Virus record (IMG/VR): IMGVR_UViG_3300050821_002839
Span: 1 to 40,340 of that record
DNA from: a virus
Direction: 5' to 3' (one strand)
DNA length: 40,340 nucleotides
Shown here: positions 16,418-25,432 of the stretch, one piece after another
Layout of the letters: each line of letters starts with the position of its first letter
Position numbering within the stretch: the stretch's first letter is position 1
The notes under the pieces: model-generated
What the model was told of the DNA's origin: nothing
Seen by the model: only the letters and a program-made list of their open reading frames with translations
Database searches by the model: none
Translations under genes and position numbers: made by a program

Positions 16418-16878
16418 GTCGGGAACACGAGCTCTCGCGCCGGATCGCCATGGCGAACACACGCGGGCGCATGGCGCTCGTCGACGACTCAAAGAAACTG
16501 CAACAAGTACAAGTCGAGCTGCTTGCCGACGAGGTCAAGGACAACGTCGAGCGGTTCCAACAATACGGGTTCACGTCGGTACCCCTCAAAGGCGCCGAGG
16601 CGTTGTGCGTGTTCCTCGGCGGCGGGCGGGATCACGGGATCGTGTTCGCGATCGACGACCGGCGCTATCGGTTGACCGGCCTCGAAAACGGCGACGTCGC
16701 CCTCTACACCGACGAGGGCGCGAAAATCGTGCTCGGGCGCAACCAAACGATCACCGTCACGTGTGACACCATCGTATTCGACGCCGCACACGTCGAAATG
16801 AAAGGGGACACCCTCGAAATCTCGGCGTCGGATTCGATCAAGGTCACGTCGCCCTCAATCGACATCAACGAGAGTTGA
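16414..16878 (+). CDS. Baseplate spike protein (Mu gp45-like)
   Basis: The 154-residue product matches Mu gp45: N-terminal helix (RIAMANTRGRMALVDDSKK), an OB-fold (VQVELLADEVKDNVERFQQY, LKGAEALCVFLGGGRDHGIV), and a C-terminal repetitive beta prism (DTIVFDAAHVEMKGDTLEIS then DSIKVTSPSI). As a trimer it forms the central membrane-piercing spike. The ATGA overlap with the hub gene fixes the start. The gp45 of Mu carries its own tip, but here a separate PAAR gene follows. Confidence 0.88.
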   Translation: MSREHELSRRIAMANTRGRMALVDDSKKLQQVQVELLADEVKDNVERFQQYGFTSVPLKGAEALCVFLGGGRDHGIVFAIDDRRYRLTGLENGDVALYTDEGAKIVLGRNQTITVTCDTIVFDAAHVEMKGDTLEISASDSIKVTSPSIDINES

Positions 16879-16880
16879 CC

Positions 16881-17246
16881 ATGAGTGCTGTGCAACGCAT
16901 GACCGACCACAACGACGGCGGCGGGATCATTCAAACGATCCCGCAATCGTTCGTGCGGGTGGACGGGTTGGTCGTCGCGGTCGTCGGGTCGCGCGGATCG
17001 GCGCACCCGCCGTGCCCCGACGACAACCGGCATTGCGCGAACGTGTGGACGACCACCGTGGGCGCGCCTCGGGTGCGGATCAATGGCATGGCGGTGGTTC
17101 GGTTCGGTGATCCCGACTCGTGCGCGCCGCACAGGCGGATCGGCGGGTCGTCGACGACCCGGATCGGGAACGGCGGCGGGGGCGGCGGTGGCGACCCGCG
17201 CAACGAGTGGGACACCGCCGAATGGGAGGATGGGGAATGGCAGTAG
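16881..17246 (+). CDS. PAAR-like spike tip protein
   Basis: The 121-residue product has PAAR-type features: repeated short strands with Gly turns and paired Cys/His ([57 protein letters not shown]) that would bind a metal and sharpen the spike. It lies directly after the gp45-like spike gene. The tail after residue about 100 is Gly-rich, then acidic with Trp ([10 protein letters not shown]), and overlaps the fibre gene start. ATG 16881 is used because it follows the gp45 stop with normal spacing. Confidence 0.75.
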   Translation: MSAVQRMTDHNDGGGIIQTIPQSFVRVDGLVVAVVGSRGSAHPPCPDDNRHCANVWTTTVGAPRVRINGMAVVRFGDPDSCAPHRRIGGSSTTRIGNGGGGGGGDPRNEWDTAEWEDGEWQ

Positions 17247-18943
17247 TGCGCCCCATCAAGAGCGCGGGCGGGCACAACTACGTCGAGGAAAAGCAACTCG
17301 GCGACCCGAAAATCCAAGCCGTCGAGGTCGACGCCGATTTCGACGTGATCTATGCCGCCGTGAACGGCATACCCGCCGGACCGCCGGGACCCGAGGGACC
17401 GTCGGGACCGCCAGGCTCGACCGGCGCGCCGGGACCGCAAGGCGACCCCGGTCCGACCGGCGCCACGGGCGGGCAAGGACCGCCAGGCGCCGCCGGCACG
17501 CCTGGCGTGACGGGTGCACCGGGACCGCAAGGACCCAAGGGCGACGCGGGCGCGACCGGGGCAACCGGATCGCAAGGACCGACGGGCGCGACCGGCGCAC
17601 AAGGCGCGCAAGGCGTGCCAGGCACCCCCGGTGCGACGGGGTCGACGGGACCGGCGGGCCCGCCGGGTGCCGACTCGACGGTGCCGGGACCGCAAGGACC
17701 CAAGGGCGACACGGGCACGACCGGCGCACAGGGACCACAAGGCGTCGCCGGTCCGACGGGTGCGACCGGACCGGCGGGTGCCGATTCGACCGTGCCGGGG
17801 CCGCAAGGACCCAAGGGCGACGTCGGTGCGACCGGATCGACCGGACCGCAAGGCGCCACGGGCACGCAAGGACCGCAAGGCGTGCCAGGCGCGACGGGGT
17901 CGACGGGGCCGGCGGGCCCGGGCGTCGCGGCGGGCGGTGCCGCCGGTCAACGCCTGCAAAAGTCGTCGGCGACGGACTACGCGACGGCGTGGGCCGACAC
18001 CGAATGGAAAGTAGCGGGCACGACGCTGACGCCGACCGATGCGACGAAAACGGCGATTCAACTCGGCTCCTCAACGGTCAAGGGTACGCTCAACCAGGAT
18101 GCCGGCGGCGATTGTTTCTGGCTAGTCAACAATGTCTTCGCTCCGCAGGACCCGTCACACCCCTCGTGGTCGGCGTGGATGGGCCACGCGACCGATGCGT
18201 TTACGATCCAGCGGAAACCGGCCAGCGGGTCGGGGGTCAACCTGCTCGCGCTCGACGCGACCGGGCAACTCACGTTGCCGACGAACGGCGCCAATAACGC
18301 GGTGATTTTCGGTCCTCGTCAAGCGAAGGGCCGACTGATTTCGCATCCTACGGCGGACCTCGGCTATCTAACTTTCAACGCCTCGCTGACCGCTGGGGGC
18401 TGGGCACAAGACAACGGGTCGATTTCTTCATGGATCGTGTCTCCAAACCCGGCAGGCGATCAATTCAACCTCAACCGTATTTCAAATGGGAGCACAACAT
18501 CGACAGGTATGCTGACGGTCGACGCGAGCGCGAACTTGATAATTACTGGCCCGGTCGGTCAGAAGGCTGCCGGGACGACGTGGGCGAATCCGTCCGACCC
18601 ACGGTTGAAAAACGACGTCCGCCCCTACGCCCGTGGCCTCGCGGACCTCCTCCCGCTCGAACCGATCGCGTACCGGTTGAAAGCGACTCCCGACTTGCAA
18701 TGTTACGGTTTTGACGCCGCCGCCGTGCGCGACGTGTTCCCCGAATGTGTGTCGGAGGTCCGCATGAAGCTCGACCCCGACGATGCCGAGGAAACCGACG
18801 GCGTGCTCGCGTTCGACATGCACCCGATTCTGGTCACGATGGTGACGGCAATCAAAGAGTTGGCAGCGAAGGTCGCGAGTTTAGAGGCGAAGGCGAACGG
18901 CGCGGCGCCGCCGGGTGCCGACGCGGGGGCCAATGCCCGCTGA
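17237..18943 (+). CDS. Tail fibre with collagen-like repeats and S74 chaperone domain
   Basis: The 568-residue product has four regions: an N-terminal attachment part (1-45), about 60 Gly-X-Y triplets (about 47-228; [15 protein letters not shown]), a variable beta-rich shaft or tip (about 230-450), and a C-terminal S74 intramolecular chaperone beginning at SDPRLKND with candidate Ser453/Lys458 dyad. Self-cleavage before Ser453 would release a 116-residue chaperone ending in a coiled coil ([20 protein letters not shown]). It is probably a trimeric host-recognition fibre. DNA coding for 260-450 is visibly AT-richer and uses other codons, a sign of exchange. ATG 17237 follows GGGAGG. Confidence 0.87.
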   Translation: MAVVRPIKSAGGHNYVEEKQLGDPKIQAVEVDADFDVIYAAVNGIPAGPPGPEGPSGPPGSTGAPGPQGDPGPTGATGGQGPPGAAGTPGVTGAPGPQGPKGDAGATGATGSQGPTGATGAQGAQGVPGTPGATGSTGPAGPPGADSTVPGPQGPKGDTGTTGAQGPQGVAGPTGATGPAGADSTVPGPQGPKGDVGATGSTGPQGATGTQGPQGVPGATGSTGPAGPGVAAGGAAGQRLQKSSATDYATAWADTEWKVAGTTLTPTDATKTAIQLGSSTVKGTLNQDAGGDCFWLVNNVFAPQDPSHPSWSAWMGHATDAFTIQRKPASGSGVNLLALDATGQLTLPTNGANNAVIFGPRQAKGRLISHPTADLGYLTFNASLTAGGWAQDNGSISSWIVSPNPAGDQFNLNRISNGSTTSTGMLTVDASANLIITGPVGQKAAGTTWANPSDPRLKNDVRPYARGLADLLPLEPIAYRLKATPDLQCYGFDAAAVRDVFPECVSEVRMKLDPDDAEETDGVLAFDMHPILVTMVTAIKELAAKVASLEAKANGAAPPGADAGANAR

Positions 18944-19481
18944 CATTCGCACCGCATGGTCGCCCGTCACCGCGCCGTTTCGCGGCGACTGGTTGCTCGA
19001 CCCGCCGGGACTCGCCGCCGACCACAACCTCGAAACGGCGGTGTTGCTCTCGTTGTGGACGGATGCGAGCGCCCACCCCGACGACGTGATCCCCGACGGC
19101 ACCGACGACCGGCGCGGGTGGTGGGGCAACTGGCAACGCCCCGAGGGAATCCCGCTCGGGTCGCGGTTGTGGTTGCTCGACCGCGACAAGTCGACCGAGG
19201 ACACCCGGCGGCGCGCCGAGGAAGACGCCGCCGAGGCGTTGCAATGGATGCTCGACGACGACCCGGCGGGCGTGTGGGGGCGCGTCGCCGCGCGGGTCGA
19301 CGTCGCCGCCGCCTACGTCGAGGTCGGACCGGTGCCGCCTGCGACGTTGATCCTGCAAGTGCAAATCACCCGCCTCGACGGCACGGTGTACGACCGCCGG
19401 TTCGGGTGGTCGTGGGACGAGCTCACCGCCGAGGGCGTCGCGACCGACGCCGTGTGGCCCGTCACACCGGGGGCGGCATAG
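18933..19481 (+). CDS. Baseplate protein (Mu gp46, gp25-like)
   Basis: The 182-residue product resembles Mu gp46 (W/gp25-like wedge): [60 protein letters not shown] and [20 protein letters not shown]. The [10 protein letters not shown]...E pattern with DDR.GWWG is characteristic. It overlaps the fibre gene end, showing the fibre gene was inserted between the gp45- and gp46-like genes without breaking the operon. The ATG at 18933 has a G-run ribosome binding site. Confidence 0.87.
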   Translation: MPADIRTAWSPVTAPFRGDWLLDPPGLAADHNLETAVLLSLWTDASAHPDDVIPDGTDDRRGWWGNWQRPEGIPLGSRLWLLDRDKSTEDTRRRAEEDAAEALQWMLDDDPAGVWGRVAARVDVAAAYVEVGPVPPATLILQVQITRLDGTVYDRRFGWSWDELTAEGVATDAVWPVTPGAA

Positions 19482-19484
19482 TCC

Positions 19485-20552
19485 ATGCCATTCGATCGCC
19501 CCACACTCGCCGAGGTGCGCGACCAAATCCGGCGCGACTTCAACGCCCGCCTGCCGGGTGCCGACGCCCTCTTGCGGCAGTCGAATCTCTCGGTGGTCGC
19601 CGACGTGGTCGCCGGCATTTCCTACCTGCATTTCGGCTATCAGGTGTGGTTGTCGGATCAACTCTTTGTCGACACGTGCGAAACCGCGTTCCTCGAACGG
19701 TGGGCGTCGATATGGGGGTTGACCCGCAAGCCGGCGGTTGCCGCCCTCGGCGGGGTCGCGGTGACCGGATCCCCCGGCGCCACCGTGCCGGCGGGTACCG
19801 AGTTTCAACGCGGCGACCGCGTGCGCTATCAGGCGCCCGACGGCGCCACCCTCGACGGCACAGGAAACGCCACGGTCGCCGTCGAGGCGGAATCCCCCGG
19901 CGTCGCGGGCGACGCGGCGACGGGCACGACCGTCACCACCGTGGGCGCGATCGCGGGGGTGACCGCGACCGGCACCGTGGCGGCGCCGGGCATCGGCGGC
20001 GGCGCCGACGAGGAAACCGACGACCAATTGCGGTTGCGCCTGCTTGCGCGTATCCAATCGCCGCCGCACGGCGGGGCGGCGGCGGATTACGTCGCGTGGA
20101 TGCTAGAGGTTCCCGGCGTGACGCGGGCATGGGTCGTGCCGCGCGGGCAAGGCGGCGGGACTGTCGTGTGTTACTTCGCCATGGACGACGCCGCGCACCC
20201 GCACGGTATCCCGACCCCCGCCGACGTGGCGGTCGTGCAAGCACACCTCGACACCGTGCGCCCCGTCGCAACGCAGGTGTTCGTGCTCGCCCCGGTCGCG
20301 TACCCGATCAACGTGACGATCCAAACGTTGACCCCCGACACCCCCGACGTGCGCGCCGCCGTCGCCGCCGAGTTGACCGACACCCTCTATCGCCACGGCG
20401 CCCCCGGCGGCACGGTGTACGTGTCGTGGTTGTGGGAAGCCGTATCCCTCGCGGCGGGCGAGCAACACCACACGATCGCGGCGCCGACGGCAAACGTCAC
20501 CCTCGCCCCGTCCGACCTGGCGGTCGTCGGGACGGTGACCTATGTCCCTTGA
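19485..20552 (+). CDS. Baseplate J-like wedge protein (Mu gp47-like)
   Basis: The 355-residue product is a clear baseplate J family member: FDRPTLAEVRDQIRRDFNAR, LHFGYQVWLSDQLFVDTCET, LERWASIWGLTRKPAVAALG, GSPGATVPAGTEFQRGDRVR, then GGGADEETDDQLRLRLLARI and PPHGGAAADYVAWMLEVPGV. It forms the wedges that trigger sheath contraction. It overlaps the next gene by 11 bp. Confidence 0.93.
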   Translation: MPFDRPTLAEVRDQIRRDFNARLPGADALLRQSNLSVVADVVAGISYLHFGYQVWLSDQLFVDTCETAFLERWASIWGLTRKPAVAALGGVAVTGSPGATVPAGTEFQRGDRVRYQAPDGATLDGTGNATVAVEAESPGVAGDAATGTTVTTVGAIAGVTATGTVAAPGIGGGADEETDDQLRLRLLARIQSPPHGGAAADYVAWMLEVPGVTRAWVVPRGQGGGTVVCYFAMDDAAHPHGIPTPADVAVVQAHLDTVRPVATQVFVLAPVAYPINVTIQTLTPDTPDVRAAVAAELTDTLYRHGAPGGTVYVSWLWEAVSLAAGEQHHTIAAPTANVTLAPSDLAVVGTVTYVP

Positions 20553-21183
20553 GACGAGCGCGCCCGCCGTGCCGACCGGCACGCCGCCGCGTGTGGTCGC
20601 CGCGTGTGTCTTGTCGGTCGAGGAATGGACGCGGGCGTTGCTCGACCTCTTGCCGCGCGGGGTCGTGTGGCCTCGCGAACCCGGCACCACCCTCGAAGCG
20701 TTCTGGCAGGCGATCGCCGACGCCATGGTCGCGATTCAAACCCGCGATTGCGTCCTTGTCGACGAGGCATACCCGTGCGGCGCCGTCGAGCTCTTGCCCG
20801 AGTGGGAAACCGAGCTCGGGTTGCCCGACGAGTGCACGCAAGGCACGTGGACGATCGCGCAACGCCAAGCGTTCGTGTGCGCCAAACTCGCCGCGCAAGG
20901 TGGGCAGTCGCGCGCCTACTTTATTTGGTTGGCGTCGATTTACGGGTTCACCATTACGATCGTCGAACATTGGCCCTGGCGCATGGGGTGCACGACGTTC
21001 TGTGACGCCCGTGTCGGCGTGCCGCCGATGTGGTGGCAAGTGATCGCGACCTCGGTCGACTGTACCGTGCTCGAATGTGTGATCCGGCGCGCCGCGCCTG
21101 CCGGGTCGATCGTGTCGTTCATTTGCCACCGCCCCGCGTTGTGGAACATCGGGTGGTGGAACATTGACGGGTGGAGCGCCTGA
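20542..21183 (+). CDS. Tail protein, DUF2313 (Mu gp48-like)
   Basis: The 213-residue product matches DUF2313/YmfQ-like tail proteins: LDLLPRGVVWPREPGTTLEA near the N-terminus (LLP-G-W family motif), ELLPEWETELGLPDECTQGT, then RQAFVCAKLAAQGGQSRAYF and a terminal Cys/Trp-rich part (CDARVGVPPMW...LECVIRRAAPAGSIV). In Mu this protein follows gp47 and links baseplate and fibres. The unusual ending is very Trp-rich (WNIGWWNIDGW). Confidence 0.87.
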   Translation: MSLETSAPAVPTGTPPRVVAACVLSVEEWTRALLDLLPRGVVWPREPGTTLEAFWQAIADAMVAIQTRDCVLVDEAYPCGAVELLPEWETELGLPDECTQGTWTIAQRQAFVCAKLAAQGGQSRAYFIWLASIYGFTITIVEHWPWRMGCTTFCDARVGVPPMWWQVIATSVDCTVLECVIRRAAPAGSIVSFICHRPALWNIGWWNIDGWSA

Positions 21184-21185
21184 TT

Positions 21186-21695
21186 ATGGCAACGCCAACG
21201 CTCACACGACCCCTCAAAGTCGGCGGCACGCGCACGTATGCCGACGAATTTGAGTATTTGCACCACGAGGCGCCGATTCTCGCCGACGAGGTCGACGCCG
21301 ACATTCAACTTATCGTCGACGCGTGGAATACGTATATTGCGGGCGCGGTGGCGCCGCCGCAATATTACCTCGTCGCCGGGGCCGTCGGCGGCGTGCCGCC
21401 GCCCTCGGTGTCGCTCGGGTTGTACGTGGCGGCGCTCGCGTTCACGTTCCCGGCGAATCTCTCGGGCAGTCAAGCGGTCGCGAAAACGGCGGCGACGGCG
21501 CAAACCGACGTCGACGTGCGGGTCAACGGCACGTCGAAAGGGTCGATTCGGTGGGGTGCCGGGGCGACGGTCGCCGGGTTCGTGTGGTCGACGGCGGTGT
21601 CGGTCGCGCCGGGTGATCGGATCGAGTTGGTGGCACCGACCGCCGCCGACGCGACCCTCGCCGACCTCACGTGGACGCTTCGGGGGGCGCTCTAA
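21186..21695 (+). CDS. Tail appendage protein, fibre-tip-like beta domain
   Basis: The 169-residue product has an N-terminal baseplate-contact half and a C-terminal beta-sandwich (ALAFTFPANLSGSQAVAKTA, DVDVRVNGTSKGSIRWGAGA, VAPGDRIELVAPTAADATLA). Similar domains are common in phage proteins encoded just after the baseplate genes and often annotated as tail fibre or distal tail components. It is the first appendage gene after gp48. No catalytic motif seen. Confidence 0.6.
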   Translation: MATPTLTRPLKVGGTRTYADEFEYLHHEAPILADEVDADIQLIVDAWNTYIAGAVAPPQYYLVAGAVGGVPPPSVSLGLYVAALAFTFPANLSGSQAVAKTAATAQTDVDVRVNGTSKGSIRWGAGATVAGFVWSTAVSVAPGDRIELVAPTAADATLADLTWTLRGAL

Positions 21696-21713
21696 AAAAG
21701 GTGACCGCCTAGT

Positions 21714-22355
21714 ATGACGCTCGTAAAGTCGGATACGTTCGAGAGCTATCCCGCCGGAACCGCACTCCCGCCGCCGTGGACCAATACGGGCAGTACGGTC
21801 GCGTCGAGCGCGCAGGCGCATGGCGGGACGATCTCCCTTGCCATTGGAGTCGGTGGCAACGCCTCAACGTCGGTCCTACCGCTCGGCGTGTCGCTGAATA
21901 GCTGGACCCTCGATGTGTGGTTGTGGGTCAACGCGGTGGGTGCCACGACAAACCAGTTTGTCGGGTGCCGACCCTCCGGGGGCGGCGGCGCGGGTGTCGC
22001 GGGGATCGTGCTGAGTATCGGGCAGACCGGTGCTGGACAAGTCTACGTTCCCGGGTTCAGTCCGTTCTTTACGTTCACGACAACGACCGGCGTGTGGCAC
22101 CATTGTATCTTGACCGTCGTTCAAGACGCCGCCGCCGGGTCGATTGCGCTAACCGTCGACGGCACGTCGGTCGGTACTTTCTCGGGCGACACAACCCGCG
22201 GCGGCGGCGGCGGCGTGAACGTCGGCGAATTTGTCGCGGTCGGTGGATTTATTGGCCCGTCGCCGCCTGCCGAATTCTACGTCGATGATCTGTTTATCTA
22301 CAACAACGCCGGTGCGCCGTATCGACTGCGCAGCGTCTCGGCGCAGGCACCCTAG
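21714..22355 (+). CDS. Concanavalin/LamG-like appendage protein
   Basis: The 213-residue product reads as one jelly-roll domain of the kind that binds sugars: an opening DTFESYPAGTALPPPWTNTG, strands with VDVWLWVN-like repeats, GVWHHCILTVVQDAAAGSIA, LTVDGTSVG, and a closing FYVDDLFIYNNAG typical of LamG-like folds. It may bind host glycans as an accessory receptor protein. Codon use (more CTG, TTC and A/T-ending codons) and base composition differ from flanking genes, suggesting recent exchange. Confidence 0.6.
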   Translation: MTLVKSDTFESYPAGTALPPPWTNTGSTVASSAQAHGGTISLAIGVGGNASTSVLPLGVSLNSWTLDVWLWVNAVGATTNQFVGCRPSGGGGAGVAGIVLSIGQTGAGQVYVPGFSPFFTFTTTTGVWHHCILTVVQDAAAGSIALTVDGTSVGTFSGDTTRGGGGGVNVGEFVAVGGFIGPSPPAEFYVDDLFIYNNAGAPYRLRSVSAQAP

Positions 22356-22364
22356 GGGGGCGGC

Positions 22365-22604
22365 ATGGATCGCGCGACCATTGAGCACCATTTGCAGCAG
22401 TATCGCGACAACGTGGCGAAGCAACGCGCCCACGTCGCCGAGGTGACCGCCGCGCTCGCACGCGGCACGACGGGCCTCGCGCACCTAGAGGGCGCGGTCC
22501 TTGCGCTAGAGGCGTTGCTTGCCGCCGCCGACACCGCCGCCGACGCCGGCATGACCGGCGACGAGCGCCGGGCGAATGGGGGTGCCCGTGTTCACACTAC
22601 CTGA
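22365..22604 (+). CDS. Small coiled-coil protein
   Basis: A 79-residue helical protein (IEHHLQQYRDNVAKQRAHVA, then HLEGAVLALEALLAAADTA) with heptad character, preceded by a strong ribosome binding site (GGGGGGCGG). Such short coiled-coil proteins are common between tail fibre genes and may be fibre chaperones or connectors. Not recognised beyond this. Its end overlaps the next gene by 29 bp. Confidence 0.65.
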   Translation: MDRATIEHHLQQYRDNVAKQRAHVAEVTAALARGTTGLAHLEGAVLALEALLAAADTAADAGMTGDERRANGGARVHTT

Positions 22605-23805
22605 TACCGCCGACGCGGCGGCGACGTGCCCGCCGATTGGCGCGGTCGGACCGAAACCGAACGGGTTTTTCGCCGACTGTGACCCGGCGGCGAATTTCGA
22701 CGGCACGCGCCCGATCGCCGAACATTTTAACGAGCTCATTGTGAATTTGCGCGCGTTGCTCGCGCACGCGTCGATCGCCGCCGTCAAGGGCGACCCGACG
22801 ATGTTATGGCGCGCGATTCAGGCGATGATTCTGAGTTTCACCATAGACGCGGCGGTGACGGTGAACGTCGCACCCGGCGGATCAGCGAATCCCGCCAACC
22901 CCCTCGGGGGCGATCCGTTCGACACCCTCGTGAGCGCCCTCAATTGGTTGGCGTACTATTCGATCACGCCGCGTGGATACGTGACGATCCAACTGGCGGC
23001 TGCAACGTACACCCACACGGCGTCGATCCTCTGTGAGCACCCGAACGGCGACCGCATCACGATTGCGGGCGCCGACGCCGCGACGACGGTGCTGTCGTTC
23101 CCCTCGGGCACGAACGGGTTGACGGTGACCACCAACTTGAACGGCATTACAACCTTGACGATCCAAGGCAACAAAACGTCGGGAACCCTCGGCGTCGCCG
23201 TCACGGGGTTGTTGCGGGCCTACGAGCTCACCGTCAAAAGTTGGGACGTCGGGGTGCAAGTCGAGGGCGGTGGCTATCTGGAATTTCAGGCGCTCGACGT
23301 GAGCGATACGGTGGGCAACGGGTTGGCGCTCCTCAACCGTGGCGCGTGCAACGGTTCGGTGTTTACCGCGACGCAAATCGGGTTCGGCATTGGCGCCCCG
23401 TACTATATCGCCGGCCTCGCCTGCAACGGGGGCGGCGTCGCGTGGATCGACCAAATCACGTGCACGAATTGCCACAAGGGCCTCGACATTAGCGGCGCCG
23501 GGTCGGAGGTGCGCGCACGGCGGATTCAAGTGCACGGGGTAGATCCGATCCCCGACGGATCGGGTGGGACCACCTCGATTGCGGTGGAAGCGAACGACGG
23601 CGCGGTCATTGTCGCGAACGGCGGGAACCCTGGCGATTGGCACGCGGATATGCCCGCCTACTTTTGGGCGGCAATGTTTGCGTTCATTCGCGCCGACAAT
23701 GCGTTCGACAATTGGGCACACACGCACGCGAGTCCGTCGCCGCAAACGCTCGGGAACGTCAACGCGATGGTCTGGACGACGTCGTTAACCCCGCCGTCGG
23801 TGTAG
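22576..23805 (+). CDS. Beta-helix tailspike-like protein
   Basis: The 409-residue product has an N-terminal tail-attachment region (to about 110) and a parallel beta-helix centre (about 130-330), visible as short repeated strands: YVTIQLAAATYTHTASILCE, TTLTIQGNKTSGTLGV, YELTVKSWDVGVQVEGGGYL, LEFQALDVSDTVGNGLALLN, and GVAWIDQITCTNCHKGLDIS. Such pectin-lyase-like folds bind or cleave host surface polysaccharides. No catalytic triad can be assigned by eye. Start uncertain: ATG 22576 or GTG 22582/22588, since a G-run sits at 22576-22582. Confidence 0.7.
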   Translation: MGVPVFTLPDTADAAATCPPIGAVGPKPNGFFADCDPAANFDGTRPIAEHFNELIVNLRALLAHASIAAVKGDPTMLWRAIQAMILSFTIDAAVTVNVAPGGSANPANPLGGDPFDTLVSALNWLAYYSITPRGYVTIQLAAATYTHTASILCEHPNGDRITIAGADAATTVLSFPSGTNGLTVTTNLNGITTLTIQGNKTSGTLGVAVTGLLRAYELTVKSWDVGVQVEGGGYLEFQALDVSDTVGNGLALLNRGACNGSVFTATQIGFGIGAPYYIAGLACNGGGVAWIDQITCTNCHKGLDISGAGSEVRARRIQVHGVDPIPDGSGGTTSIAVEANDGAVIVANGGNPGDWHADMPAYFWAAMFAFIRADNAFDNWAHTHASPSPQTLGNVNAMVWTTSLTPPSV

Positions 23806-23817
23806 GAGCGCACACCC

Positions 23818-24150
23818 ATGTCGCAAAACGTCGTGTATGACGGGCAGGATTTCGTGTTCGCGTTTCATCCCGACGAGCTCGACTTGACCGGCGTGTATGT
23901 GTACCCGTGGGACACGGGCGGCACCCCGCCGACGATCGTGCCGACGCCGCGTGATTTCGTGTATGCGTTCGACGAGCTCGGGCGGCGCCTCGACCCGCGC
24001 CGGTTCGCGGGTGACGGCGGCACGCCGATTGGGACCGCCCACGCGTTGCCGGCGGGTGCGAGCTCGTCGCCGCCGCACCGACCGGCGCCCGCCGTGACGG
24101 CACCGGTCGTGCCGCCCGCCGCGCCGCCGCCCGACCCCGAGGCGGCGTGA
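23818..24150 (+). CDS. Hypothetical protein with Pro-rich tail
   Basis: A 110-residue protein, unrecognised. The first 70 residues are acidic/aromatic (YDGQDFVFAFHPDELDLTGV, DFVYAFDELGRRLDPRRFAG); the last 40 are Pro/Ala-rich and probably disordered. It sits between the spike gene and the lysis region, with a GGAG ribosome binding site, and ends in a GTGA overlap with the membrane protein gene. It may be a spike-associated component. Confidence 0.6.
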   Translation: MSQNVVYDGQDFVFAFHPDELDLTGVYVYPWDTGGTPPTIVPTPRDFVYAFDELGRRLDPRRFAGDGGTPIGTAHALPAGASSSPPHRPAPAVTAPVVPPAAPPPDPEAA

Positions 24151-24842
24151 CGCAAGGACCGGCACCGCCAGGCGCACCCCGCAACGGCGGTGGGGTCGCG
24201 AGTCAGGTGCTCGCGGCGATCCTCGGGGTGTCGGATTGGAAACGCGCGGCGCTCTTGATCGTCCTCGGGGCGGCGGTGCTCGTCGGGATCGTGGTCTATC
24301 AGGCACGCGACCGGTTGATCGACACCGCGACGCGCGCCTTGCAGGCGCCGGAACGCCCCGAGCTCTCGGTGGCGGTCGCGCAACGGATTGCCGACGAATT
24401 GCGCGACTTGCCCGACGTGACCATGGCGACCGTGTGGTCGGTCGACGTCGAACGCAACTTGCGCGCGTTGATCGCGTTCGCCGCCGACGCCGACCGCACG
24501 GCGGTCGTGACCGCGCGCCCCCGCATGCTCGACCGGTTGCGGCGCGGATACCCGTTGCTCCGCTATGAGGGCGGCACCAACGCGCCCTTTATCCACGTGC
24601 TCAATGGCGAGTTGTGGTGTGGGCCACCGCACCCGACGCTAGAGGAATCGCCATTCTACACCGCCGCGCGCCTCACGTTCTATTGCCTGCAAGGCGTGCC
24701 GCCGGAACCCGGCGTGCTCTTTGGATTGATCGCCCTCGGTTTCGCGACGCCCCTTTCCGAGGGCGCGGTCGAGCAATTGACCCCGCTCTTGTGGGACGCC
24801 GCCGACCGACTCACCGAACGCAAGAAAGGCAAAACCCCATGA
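24147..24842 (+). CDS. Single-TM protein upstream of endolysin gene
   Basis: A 231-residue protein with one TM helix near residues 34-51 (AALLIVLGAAVLVGIVVYQA), a short N-terminal segment, and a soluble C-terminal domain (about 70-210; VAQRIADELRDLPDVTMATV, CGPPHPTLEES). It overlaps the endolysin gene (ATGA), so a lysis-related or regulatory membrane role is plausible. The soluble part has a mixed alpha/beta, GAF-like sequence pattern, but this is weak. It is not a typical holin because of its large soluble domain. Confidence 0.6.
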   Translation: MTQGPAPPGAPRNGGGVASQVLAAILGVSDWKRAALLIVLGAAVLVGIVVYQARDRLIDTATRALQAPERPELSVAVAQRIADELRDLPDVTMATVWSVDVERNLRALIAFAADADRTAVVTARPRMLDRLRRGYPLLRYEGGTNAPFIHVLNGELWCGPPHPTLEESPFYTAARLTFYCLQGVPPEPGVLFGLIALGFATPLSEGAVEQLTPLLWDAADRLTERKKGKTP

Positions 24843-25414
24843 TCCACCGCAAATGGTTTTTTGACTCGGTGCGTGCGTCGCTCTTTGGCGGGTCGCTCAC
24901 GCAAGCACAAGTCGAGGGCATGAATACGCTCCTCGACCGCGCCGACCTCGACCACGTCGATTACCGCCAAGTCGCGTATGTCCTCGCGACCGCGTACCAC
25001 GAAACGGCGCAAACGATGCAAGCGATTGCCGAGTATGGCAAGGGCAAGGGGTATCCCTACGGGGAACCCGCCGGACCGAACGACCAAACGTATTACGGGC
25101 GCGGGTTCGTGCAACTCACGTGGTTCGAGAATTACGACAAGATGCAAACCGCCCTTGGCGGCACGCCGTCATGGATCGGCAAACACATTGTCGAGTGTGC
25201 CGACGACGCCCTCGACTGCGCGGTCGCGACCGACGTGATTTTCTACGGCATGGCACAGGGGTCATTCACCGGCAAGAAACTCGCCGACTATATCAACGCC
25301 CAAGGCACCGATTGGTACAACGCGCGCAAGATCGTCAACGGACTCGATTGCGCCTCGACAATCCAAGGCTACGCCGAGAAATTCCACGCGGCGTTGACGT
25401 ACACGCACGCCTAG
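24839..25414 (+). CDS. Endolysin, GH19 chitinase-like
   Basis: The 191-residue product is a single-domain GH19-type enzyme that cleaves the glycan strands of peptidoglycan: catalytic Glu in ATAYHETAQTM (E55), a second acid near IAEYGKGKGYPYG (E65), and the signature YYGRGFVQLTWFENYDKM (85-102). There is no signal peptide, so it needs a holin. The ATG overlaps the upstream stop, with AAAGG 9 nt before. Confidence 0.92.
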   Translation: MIHRKWFFDSVRASLFGGSLTQAQVEGMNTLLDRADLDHVDYRQVAYVLATAYHETAQTMQAIAEYGKGKGYPYGEPAGPNDQTYYGRGFVQLTWFENYDKMQTALGGTPSWIGKHIVECADDALDCAVATDVIFYGMAQGSFTGKKLADYINAQGTDWYNARKIVNGLDCASTIQGYAEKFHAALTYTHA

Positions 25415-25432
25415 AGAAAGGGGGGGGTGCCC

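Noticed and set aside
17350-17865. Reverse-strand Pro-rich frame opposite the collagen repeats
   Set aside because: It is the mirror image of Gly-Pro repeat coding DNA and carries no start signals.
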